Shown: piece by piece, positions 1 through 6,633 of the stretch | How positions within the stretch are numbered: the first letter of the stretch is position 1 | Layout of the letters: every line of letters begins with the position of its first letter | Source of the DNA: an uncultured Azospirillum sp. | GTDB taxonomy: Bacteria; Pseudomonadota; Alphaproteobacteria; Azospirillales; Azospirillaceae | Assembly (NCBI GenBank): GCA_937960755.1 | Contig: CALGOL010000614.1 | Coordinates: forward strand, 1-6,682 | DNA length: 6,682 nucleotides | Reading direction: 5' to 3' | Program-made: the position numbers and the translations under genes | Notes under the pieces: model-generated | The model's database searches: none | The model's input: the letters and a program-made list of their open reading frames with translations, nothing else | Told to the model about the DNA's origin: nothing

Positions 1-852
1 ATGGAGGGGGAGGTCGCCGGGCTGACGCCGCAGGGCAAGCCGATTTTGGCGGTGAAAGACGGCATGCTGGCGCTTAACACCGATTTGCGTCCGCCGCCCG
101 GCAGTCGTTTGACGCTGCAATGGCTGGATCCGGCGGCGCTGGCCCTGGAAAAGGCGGCGCCCGCCCCCGGCGGCCTGCCGGATTTCCTGCAAGGGCGCGA
201 TTGGCCGGCGTTGAAAGCGGCGCTGGCGGCTTTACGCGACCTCGACCCCGCCTTGGTGCAGCAATTCTTGGCGGCGGCGATGCCGCAACCTAACCGCAAG
301 CTGGGGGCCGCACTGACCTTCCTGATCTCCGCCATGCGCGGCGGCGACGCCCGCGGCTGGCTGGGGGGCGACGCCGCTCGCGGCCTGCAACGCGCCGGCA
401 AGGAAAGCGTGCTGGCGGCGCTGGAGCAGGAATTCCGTAATGTTGATAAGCAGACCTCGGAAAAGCTGCCGGAAGACTGGCGCGGCGTCACCCTGCCGAT
501 CTACGACCAAAGCGGGATTAATCCGCTACATCTCTACTTCCACCCCCTGCCCGACCCGGAAAAGCCCGAAGATAAGCCCGGCGCGCCAAAGGCCACCCGC
601 TTCGTTTTGGACGTGGAGTTGAGCCGGCTGGGGCCGTTGCAGTTAGACGGCATGGTGAAGCCGCCGCAGTTCGACATGATCTTGCGCAGCCGGACCGCGT
701 TGCCGGCGGAACTGCGCGACGAGCTGCGGACGATATTCGCCGACAGTCTGGCCGCCGTGGGCTACGCGGGCGGGCTGACCTTCAAGGCCGACGTGCGCGG
801 CTGGGTCAACCTCGCCCGCGCCGGTTCTTCGGCGCCGGGGGTGAGCGCTTGA
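1..852 (+). CDS. FliK-like (flagellar hook-length control type) protein, probably 5'-partial
   Basis: The 283 visible residues end at TGA 850-852. Residues about 1-45 look like a small beta-rich module (GLTPQGKPILAV, then GMLAL and PPGSRLTLQW). Residues 60-150 are Ala/Leu-rich and probably helical. A Pro/Lys/acidic linker lies at about 183-198. The C-terminal part (about 160-265) has the pattern of FliK C-terminal domains: a strand pair around FVLDVELSRLGPLQLDG, then FDMILRS, then a helix (ELRDELRTIFADSLAAVGY) and a final strand. In FliK this domain contacts the type III export switch FlhB and helps set hook length; that role here is inference from the fold pattern. An ATG sits exactly at base 1, but relatives I recall are longer and carry the beta module internally, and the window is a contig end, so the true start is probably missing. 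No signal peptide or membrane segment is visible. The stop overlaps the start of the next gene. Another secretion-related protein with a FliK-like tail is possible. Confidence 0.62.
   Translation: MEGEVAGLTPQGKPILAVKDGMLALNTDLRPPPGSRLTLQWLDPAALALEKAAPAPGGLPDFLQGRDWPALKAALAALRDLDPALVQQFLAAAMPQPNRKLGAALTFLISAMRGGDARGWLGGDAARGLQRAGKESVLAALEQEFRNVDKQTSEKLPEDWRGVTLPIYDQSGINPLHLYFHPLPDPEKPEDKPGAPKATRFVLDVELSRLGPLQLDGMVKPPQFDMILRSRTALPAELRDELRTIFADSLAAVGYAGGLTFKADVRGWVNLARAGSSAPGVSA
837..852 (+). promoter_or_regulatory. Shine-Dalgarno-like GGGGGTGAG with stop/start overlap TTGA
   Basis: The purine-rich run at 837-845 ends 3 bases before TTG (849-851), and the TGA stop of the upstream gene occupies 850-852. 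The spacing is short for a classical ribosome binding site, so reinitiation by ribosomes finishing the upstream gene is the more likely way the small gene is translated. This arrangement is the main reason for choosing the TTG start. Confidence 0.45.
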
Positions 853-1196
853 GCGCCCCGGTCAAACTGCGGGAGTTGCTGGCCGCCGCCCCCTCCCCCG
901 ACCCGCGCCATGACTATTTGGTGGGGCTGGAAGGCATGGTCGGCGACGCCGCGGTTGCTGTGCGCTACGTCCCCGACCGGGTGATAGCCACGCCGGAATC
1001 AGCCGCCAGCTACTTCGCCGCTCTCGACGCCGGCGCCGGCGTGGAAGCGCTGGCGCTGACGGTGTTGGACGACTTCAATAACGAACTGGTGCCGCGCTGG
1101 ATCGAAGTGCTCGTCAAGCGCGACCAGCCCTTGCGCCATTGGGCGCAGGTCGAGGACCGGCAGCCGGGGTGGGACAACGCCCATGTCCTCGGCTGA
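849..1196 (+). CDS. Small conserved-looking protein of unknown function, coupled to the FliK-like gene
   Basis: This is a 115-residue soluble protein that I cannot assign to a named family. It has no signal peptide or membrane segment. Visible features are an N-terminal stretch HDYLVGLEGMVG (21-32), a probable strand plus Pro-Asp turn (AVRYVPDRV, 37-45), an Ala-rich helix (51-62), a hydrophobic and acidic segment with LDDFNNELVPRWIEV (73-87), and a C-terminal VEDRQPGWDN (101-110). The dense Trp/Asp/Asn/Arg content of the last two segments looks constrained rather than random. The TTG start at 849 overlaps the upstream TGA in the arrangement TTGA, and a purine-rich GGGGGTGAG lies just before it, so translational coupling is likely. 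The first in-frame ATG (936-938, residue 30) would cut away the HDYLVGLEG stretch, so I prefer TTG. The 4-base overlap suggests it works with the FliK-like protein, perhaps in flagellar assembly; that is inference only. Confidence 0.7.
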   Translation: MSAPVKLRELLAAAPSPDPRHDYLVGLEGMVGDAAVAVRYVPDRVIATPESAASYFAALDAGAGVEALALTVLDDFNNELVPRWIEVLVKRDQPLRHWAQVEDRQPGWDNAHVLG

Positions 1197-1201
1197 CGAC
1201 C

Positions 1202-1227
1202 CTAACCGACCATACCGCGGCGGTTAG
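1202..1227. terminator. Candidate hairpin at the convergent gene junction
   Basis: CTAACCG (1202-1208) and CGGTTAG (1221-1227) are perfect 7-base inverted arms around a 12-base loop that contains the palindrome CCGCGG. The right arm includes the pyc stop codon (TTA on the + strand, 1224-1226). The convergent genes are separated by only 27 bases (1197-1223), so a shared bidirectional terminator would have to lie about here. There is no U-tract on either side, so intrinsic termination is weakly supported and the arms could be coincidental. Confidence 0.3.
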
Positions 1228-4200
1228 ACCACCACCGCCAGCAGGTCCTTGGCGTCCACCTGCCGGCCAGCCTCAACATGCAGCGCCGTCACCGTTCCGG
1301 CGCGCTCCGCCCGCACCGCGGTTTCCATCTTCATCGCCTCCAGGGTCAGCAGCAGGTCGCCGGCTTGCACCGCCTGCCCCACCTTGACCGCGACGTTGGC
1401 AACCAGCCCCGGCATCGGCGCGGCGACATGGGTGGGGTCTTGCGGGTCGGCCTTGGGTTGGGGCGGGCGGGCCGGAGCCACCGACTTGTCTTTAATGCGC
1501 ACGGTGCGCGGCTGACCGTTGAGTTCAAAGAAGATTTTGCGCTCGCCCTGCTCGTCCGGCTCGGCCACCGCCAGCACCCGCAAAACCAAGTTCTTGCCGC
1601 GCTCAACTTCGATAGCGATTTCCTGACCCGGCGCCAGCCCCCAATAAAACACCGGCGTCGGCAACACCGACACGTCGCCATAGGCCTTTTCAAACAGCGC
1701 GTATTCGGTGAAGACCTTGGGATACATCAGGTACGACGCCAATTCGTCGTCGCTGATCTCCCGCCCGATCTTCGCCTCGACGGTCGCTTTTTCCTTGTCC
1801 AAGTCGGCGGGCGCCATCGCCGCGCCGGCGCGGCCCCGCAACGGCGCAGCGCCCTTCAGCACCTTGCGCGATAGCGCTTCGGGGAAGCCGCCGGGCGGGA
1901 AGCCCAACTCGCCCTTGAACAACTGCACCACCGAATCCGGGAAGGCGATTTCCTTGTTCGGGTCCAGCACATCCGCCGAAGTGAGTCCCGAGGTCACCAT
2001 CATCAACGCCATGTCGCCGACGACCTTGGAAGTCGGCGTCACCTTGACGATGTCGCCGAACATCATGTTGACCGCGGCGTAGGCCTCGCACACCTGATCC
2101 CAGTGGCTTTCAATGCCCAGCGAGCGGGCTTGCTGGCGCAAATTGGTGTATTGGCCGCCCGGCATTTCGTGCAAATACACCTCCGCCGTGCCGGAGCGAA
2201 TGTCGGATTCGAACGGGGCGTAGAGCCGCCGCGTCTCCTCCCAATAGCGCGACAACCGGTTGACCGCCTTTTGGTCCAAACCGGGATCGCGCGGGCCGTG
2301 ACGCAGCGCGGCGATGATCGAGCCCAGCGGCGGCTGCGAGGTCAGCCCGCTCATCGAATCCATCGCCGCATCCACCGCGTCGACGCCGGCGTCCACCGCC
2401 GCCAGCACCGACGCCGCCGACAGGCCGGAGGTGTCGTGAGTGTGGAAGTGGATCGGCAGGCCGACCTCCTCTTTCAGCGCCCGCACCAGAGCGGACGCGG
2501 CGCGCGGCTTGACCAGGCCGGCCATGTCCTTAATGCCGAGGATATGCGCCCCCGCCTTCTCGTAGGCCTTGGCGAGATCGACATAGTACTTCAACGAGTA
2601 CTTCGAGCGGTCGGGGTCATGCAGGTCGCCGGTGTAGCACAAGGCGGCTTCGCACAGCATGCCCGTGCTCGCAACCGCGTCGATGGCGAATTCCATGGTT
2701 TCGACGTTGTTCAGGCAGTCGAAGACGCGGAACAGGTCGACGCCGCCGGCCGCGGCGCGGTTGATGAACTGGCGCACCGCATTGTCAGGATAATTGGCGT
2801 AGCCCACCGCGTTGGCCGAGCGCAGCAGCATTTGCAGCAGCAGGTTGGGCATGGCCTGACGCAGCGCCGCCAGCCGCGCCCACGGGTCCTCATTAAGGAA
2901 GCGCATGGCGACGTCGAAGGTGGCGCCGCCCCAGCACTCGACCGACAACAGTTGCGGCAGCAGCCGGGCGTAAGCCGGGGCCGCCGCCAGCAGGTCGTGG
3001 GTGCGCATGCGGGTGGCGAACAGCGACTGATGGGCGTCGCGCATCGTGGTGTCGGTGATGAGGACCTGTTTTTGCGCCTTCATCCATTGGGCGAAGGCTT
3101 GCGGCCCCAACTCGTCCAGCTTCTGCTTGCTTCCCGGCGGCGGCGCTTGGTTCAAGTCCACCTTGGGCGGGACCGGGTCGGCGAGGTGGGCCGGCCGCGC
3201 CAGCCCGGCGACGTCGGGATTGCCGTTGACCATGGTTTCGCCAATGAAGCGCAAGAGACGGGTGGCGCGGTCGCGCCGCGGCGTCTGGGCGAACAGTTCC
3301 GGCGTTTCGTCAATGAAGCGGGTGGTGTAGCTGGCGTCGGCGAATTTGGCGTGGCCGATCACCGCTTCCAGGAAGGTCAGATTGGTGGCGACGCCGCGAA
3401 TGCGGAATTCCCGCAACGCCCGGTCCATGCGGGAAATCGCCTCACCCGTCGTCGGCGCCCAAACCGTGACCTTTTCCAGCAGGCTGTCGTAGTGGCGGGT
3501 GATGAGCGCGCCGGAAAACGCCGTGCCGCCGTCCAGCCGCACGCCGAAGCCGTTGGCCCCGCGATAGGCGGTGATGCGGCCGTAATCGGGGATGAAGTTG
3601 TTGTTGGGGTCTTCGGTGGTGACGCGGGCCTGGATGGCGCAGCCCGACAGCTTGATGTCGGCTTGATGGGGCACGCCCGAGCCTTGCGGCGACAAATCGC
3701 CGATGCGCGCCCCGGCGGCGATGCGGATTTGCGCCTTGACGATGTCAATGCCGGTGACGACTTCCGACACCGTATGTTCAACCTGAACCCGCGGATTGAC
3801 CTCGATGAAGTAGACCTTGTCGGTGTCGGCGTCCATCAGGAACTCGACGGTGCCGGCGTTGTAATAGCCGGCGGCGCGGCACAGCGCCAAGGCCCCATCG
3901 GTCAACGACTGGCGGGACTCGTCGTTCATGTAAGGGGCGGGCGCCCGCTCGACGACTTTCTGGTTGCGGCGCTGCACCGTGCAGTCGCGCTCGAACAGAT
4001 GCACTAGATTGCCGTGCATATCCCCCAGCACCTGCACTTCGACGTGGCGGGCGCGGCGGATCAGCTTTTCCAGATAAACCTCGTCATTGCCGAACGCCGC
4101 CTTGGCCTCGCGCCGGGCGACGGGGAGAAGTTCCGCCAGCCCGGCCTCGTCCTCGATCACCCGCATGCCGCGGCCGCCGCCGCCCCAACTGGCCTTCAGC

Positions 4201-4688
4201 ATCAACGGATAGCCCACCGCCGCGGCCTGTCTGGCGCAGTCGGCGAAATCGGCGGGCAAGGGGCCGGTGGCCGGCATGGTGGGGGCGCCGGCTTCGCGCG
4301 CCAGCTTGTGCGCCGAAACCTTGTTGCCCAACAAACGCATGGCGTCGGAGGACGGGCCGACGAACACCATGCCGGCGGCGCGCACCGCGTCGGCGAAGTC
4401 GGGGTTTTCCGACAAGAAGCCATAGCCGGGGTGGATGGCGTCGACGCCAGCGGCCTTGGCGACGGCGACGATTTCCTCAATCGACAGATAGGCGTCGATC
4501 GGCCCCCTGCCGTGGCCGATGAGGTAGCTTTCGTCTGCCTTGAAGCGGTGCAGCGCGAAGCGGTCTTCGTCGGAATAAATCGCGACGGTGCGCAAGCCCA
4601 GTTCAGTGGCGGCGCGAAACACCCGAATGGCGATTTCGCCGCGATTGGCGACCAGAAGCTTCGTCAGGGGGCGAATGGCGTGTGTCAT
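1224..4688 (-). CDS. pyc: Pyruvate carboxylase, complete single-chain enzyme
   Basis: Carboxylates pyruvate to oxaloacetate using ATP and bicarbonate; a cytoplasmic anaplerotic and gluconeogenic enzyme. The 1154 residues have all parts in order. The biotin carboxylase domain (about 8-460) has the Gly-rich ATP-grasp loop 169-172 after Lys165, Lys244, Glu282, Glu296, Asn298-Arg300, Glu304 and Arg355. An allosteric/linker region follows (about 460-535). The carboxyltransferase domain (about 540-830) has Arg550-Asp551 and Gln554, Arg623, Asp657, the lysine expected to be carboxylated (Lys720) and metal ligands His749 and His751; Thr884 matches the catalytic threonine. The biotinyl domain (about 1086-1154) has AMKME with biotinyl Lys1120 (codon 1329-1331). 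Length and residue spacing match Rhizobium etli PYC with an offset of about 1-2. Arg429, Arg431 and Arg474 match its acetyl-CoA site, so activation by acetyl-CoA is expected. The ATG at 4688 is preceded by GGTGAG. No frameshift or missing catalytic residue was seen. The C-terminal biotin domain and the carboxyltransferase type exclude acetyl-CoA or propionyl-CoA carboxylase. Confidence 0.98.
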   Translation of the reverse strand: MTHAIRPLTKLLVANRGEIAIRVFRAATELGLRTVAIYSDEDRFALHRFKADESYLIGHGRGPIDAYLSIEEIVAVAKAAGVDAIHPGYGFLSENPDFADAVRAAGMVFVGPSSDAMRLLGNKVSAHKLAREAGAPTMPATGPLPADFADCARQAAAVGYPLMLKASWGGGGRGMRVIEDEAGLAELLPVARREAKAAFGNDEVYLEKLIRRARHVEVQVLGDMHGNLVHLFERDCTVQRRNQKVVERAPAPYMNDESRQSLTDGALALCRAAGYYNAGTVEFLMDADTDKVYFIEVNPRVQVEHTVSEVVTGIDIVKAQIRIAAGARIGDLSPQGSGVPHQADIKLSGCAIQARVTTEDPNNNFIPDYGRITAYRGANGFGVRLDGGTAFSGALITRHYDSLLEKVTVWAPTTGEAISRMDRALREFRIRGVATNLTFLEAVIGHAKFADASYTTRFIDETPELFAQTPRRDRATRLLRFIGETMVNGNPDVAGLARPAHLADPVPPKVDLNQAPPPGSKQKLDELGPQAFAQWMKAQKQVLITDTTMRDAHQSLFATRMRTHDLLAAAPAYARLLPQLLSVECWGGATFDVAMRFLNEDPWARLAALRQAMPNLLLQMLLRSANAVGYANYPDNAVRQFINRAAAGGVDLFRVFDCLNNVETMEFAIDAVASTGMLCEAALCYTGDLHDPDRSKYSLKYYVDLAKAYEKAGAHILGIKDMAGLVKPRAASALVRALKEEVGLPIHFHTHDTSGLSAASVLAAVDAGVDAVDAAMDSMSGLTSQPPLGSIIAALRHGPRDPGLDQKAVNRLSRYWEETRRLYAPFESDIRSGTAEVYLHEMPGGQYTNLRQQARSLGIESHWDQVCEAYAAVNMMFGDIVKVTPTSKVVGDMALMMVTSGLTSADVLDPNKEIAFPDSVVQLFKGELGFPPGGFPEALSRKVLKGAAPLRGRAGAAMAPADLDKEKATVEAKIGREISDDELASYLMYPKVFTEYALFEKAYGDVSVLPTPVFYWGLAPGQEIAIEVERGKNLVLRVLAVAEPDEQGERKIFFELNGQPRTVRIKDKSVAPARPPQPKADPQDPTHVAAPMPGLVANVAVKVGQAVQAGDLLLTLEAMKMETAVRAERAGTVTALHVEAGRQVDAKDLLAVVV

Positions 4689-4694
4689 TAGGCG

Positions 4695-4700
4695 CTCACC
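4695..4700 (-). promoter_or_regulatory. Ribosome binding site of pyc
   Basis: On the - strand GGTGAG lies 6 bases upstream of the ATG at 4688-4686. This is a good fit to a Shine-Dalgarno sequence at normal spacing and supports this start, which also places the conserved KLLVANRGEIA segment at residues 10-20 as usual for the family. The stretch from here up to the repeat (4701-4739) includes an A/T-richer patch at about 4725-4739 that could hold a promoter, but I see no clear -35/-10 pair. Confidence 0.55.
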
Positions 4701-4739
4701 GGCTGGCAGGAAGAAAGGGGGGATTGTTTTTCATTAGAA

Positions 4740-4862
4740 CCCTCGCCCCCCTGGGGAGAGGGTGGAGGCGCAAGCCTCCGGGTGAGGGGGCGGGTTCCGC
4801 CGCCAGGCTCAAAAATGGCGACGTTCCCCCCTCACCCAACCCTCTCCCCAGGGGGGGGAGGG
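4740..4862. repeat. C/G-rich composite inverted repeat between the dehydrogenase gene and pyc
   Basis: The outer arms 4740-4763 and 4839-4862 are reverse complements at 23 of 24 positions. Each arm can also fold on itself, because a CCCTC...CCCC half faces a GGGG...GAGGG half. Inner arms GGGTGAGGGGG (4780-4790) and CCCCCTCACCC (4827-4837) extend the pairing, and GCCGCC (4798-4803) can partly pair with GGCGAC (4817-4822). The left side alone carries an extra hairpin at 4764-4779. The motif CCCTCACCC followed by ACCCTCTCCCC resembles intergenic palindromic repeats I recall from many proteobacterial genomes, so this is probably a dispersed repeat rather than a dedicated regulator. It starts 12 bases after the stop of the upstream gene. 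With no adjacent U-tract it is not a typical intrinsic terminator, but it could block 3' exonuclease or attenuate read-through into pyc. Confidence 0.8.
4764..4779. repeat. Perfect 6-bp hairpin with GCAA loop nested in the left repeat arm
   Basis: GGAGGC, GCAA, GCCTCC is a perfect stem of six G/C-rich pairs closed by a four-base loop. On the + strand the loop is GCAA (GNRA type); on the transcribed - strand it reads TTGC. It interrupts the pairing between the outer and inner arms of the larger repeat and has no counterpart on the right side, where the two arm segments are separated by a single base (4838). Confidence 0.7.
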
Positions 4863-4874
4863 CTTTCTCAAGCC

Positions 4875-6633
4875 TCAACCCGCTCTGGCTTCGCTCGCCA
4901 GATCAAGCAGATAGGCGATGGAGCGGTACTCCAGCCCGGCGGCGTCGGACAAACCGATCTCACACGTGCGGCTGGTGGAATAGCCCTCGCTGCAATTATG
5001 CGGCACAGCCGGCTTCAGGTGGCGCAGGGCGTGTTGATTGAGTTCGGGCGTCATGAAGCCCTTGTCGCCGGCGAAGCCGCAGCAGCCCACCCCGTCAGGG
5101 ACCACCACTTGCTCGGCGCAGGCCCGCGCCAGCGCCAGCAGCTTGCCGTCCAGCCCCATTTTGCGGGTGCTGCAAGTGGCGTGCAGCATCACTGGTCCCG
5201 GCCGCTTGGCGAGGTCGAGCCGCGGCAAGACCACATCATGCAGGAACTCAGTCAGGTCCAGCACCTTCAGCCGACCCTTCAAAAAGCCCTGCATGCGGAA
5301 GGCGCAAGGGCTGGTGTCGAACACCACCGGCAGTTCGCCGTCGCGCGACGCCGCCGCCAGCACGCTTTCCAGCTTGCCGGCCATGCCGTCGGCGACGTCA
5401 AGCAAGCCCTTGCTTTCAAACGGCATGCCGCAGCAATGGGCGTCCAATCCTTGGGGAACCAGCGCCACCAAGCCGGCCTTGGACGCCAAGCGTTGCAGCA
5501 CCTCCGGCAGCGCCGCGTTATCCATCGCGCCGCGCTGCGGCCCCATGGCGCGGGTGGCGCAACTGGGGAAATAGACGAAGTCGGCCGGCTTATCGGTCTT
5601 GATCGACGGGACCGGCGAGGCCCCCATCGGCATGGTGGCAATCCAGCGCGGCGTCGCGTCGCCGGTGGCTTTGCGCGCCAGATCGGCGATGGCGGAAAAC
5701 GGCTTGTCGCCGGTCAGCCGCGCCAAGGTTCCCGCCGCCGACAGCCCGACCCGCATGGCGGCGGTGACGGCGGAGTAGTTGTTGGCGAGCTTTTGCCCGA
5801 AAGCGCGGGCGGCCGGCCCGCGGCGCTGGCCGCGCAGCTTCTTGGTCAGCCGCCCGGTTTCAATGCCCATCGGGCAGGCGGTGGCGCACAAGCCGCAGGC
5901 GGCGCAGGTGTCGACGCCCTGATAATCATAGACCTTGCGCAAATCGGCGCGCAAATCGGCGGACGCCGGGTCGTCGCCCAGCCGGGCGATTTCCCGCCAG
6001 CCGACAATGCGCTGGCGCGGCGACAGGGTGAGGCCGGCGGAGGGGCATTTCGGCTCGCAAAAGCCGCATTCCATGCAGGCGTCGACCAGCGGATCAGCGG
6101 CCGGCAACGGCTTGATGTTCTTGAGGTGGATTTCCGGGTCGTCGTTGATGACGACGCCGGGGTTGAGCAGGTTTTGCGGATCGAACAGCCGCTTGAGCGC
6201 CCGCATCAGCTCCATGGCGTCGCGGCCCCACTCCAGTTCGACAAAGGGGGCCATGTTGCGGCCGGTGCCGTGCTCGGCTTTCAAGGCGCCGTCGTACTTC
6301 TCCACCACCAGCCGGCAGCATTCGTCCATGAAGTCGCGATAGCGCGCCAGTTCATCGTCGTTGGAAAAGTCGGGCGTAATGACGAAGTGCAGATTGCCGT
6401 CAAAGGCGTGGCCGAAGATGATCGCTTCGTCATAGCCGTGCTTGACGAACAGCGCGGTGAGGTCAAGGGTGGCCTCCGCCAGCCGCTCCACCGGAAAGCC
6501 GACGTCTTCGATAATGACGGTGGAGCCGGTGCGGCGCATGCCGCCCACCAAGGGGAGCATGCCCTTGCGCACCCCCCACAGCATGGCGATCACCGCCGGA
6601 TCGGACGAGAAGGCGTAGGGCTCCACCGTTTCA
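4875..6633 (-). CDS. dld: FAD and iron-sulfur dehydrogenase, D-lactate / D-2-hydroxyacid type, 5'-truncated at contig end
   Basis: This fused flavin and Fe-S dehydrogenase should oxidise D-lactate (or a related D-2-hydroxyacid such as D-2-hydroxyglutarate) and pass electrons to the respiratory chain. About 585 C-terminal residues are present. Numbering from the GTG at 6626: the end of the FAD-linked oxidase C-terminal domain (about 1-165) has GHAFDGNLHF (72-81), AEHGTG (117-122) and the family signature LFDPQNLLNPG (147-157). Two CxxCxxCxxxC 4Fe-4S motifs follow, at Cys184/187/190/194 and Cys241/244/247/251. Two cysteine-rich CCG-type modules follow, FPSC (355) with HCCG (397-400), and HATC (485) with GCCG (514-517). 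The C-terminal SRTCEIGLS and YRSIAYLLD are typical. Family members are about 940 residues, so some 350 N-terminal residues, including the main FAD-binding domain, are missing. The frame stays open through 6632 into adapter, so the GTG is internal, not a start. Single-chain architecture argues against separate GlcD/GlcF glycolate oxidase subunits. Substrate is inferred from family, not proven. Confidence 0.9.

Noticed and set aside
1139..1874. Shorter overlapping + strand frames at 1139-1387, 1249-1515 and 1278-1874
   Set aside because: They are antisense to the pyc biotinyl region, are low in complexity and have no recognisable domain.
2103..4007. A 634-codon open frame on the + strand, antisense to pyc
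   Set aside because: It lies wholly inside the highly conserved pyc gene. Its translation is rich in Arg, Gly, Gln, His and Ala with no recognisable motif, as expected for an antisense shadow frame in G+C-rich DNA.
1224..4688. Acetyl-CoA or propionyl-CoA carboxylase alpha subunit as an alternative to pyc
   Set aside because: The chain also contains a pyruvate-type carboxyltransferase domain with the carboxylated-lysine and metal-histidine motifs, which those alpha subunits lack.
4740..4862. CRISPR array, attachment site or insertion sequence end
   Set aside because: There are no regularly spaced direct repeats, no transposase or integrase and no target-site duplication; the structure is an inverted repeat only.
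4875..6633. Glycolate oxidase GlcD plus GlcF
   Set aside because: Those are separate polypeptides. Here the FAD-oxidase C-terminal domain, two 4Fe-4S motifs and two CCG modules are in one uninterrupted frame.
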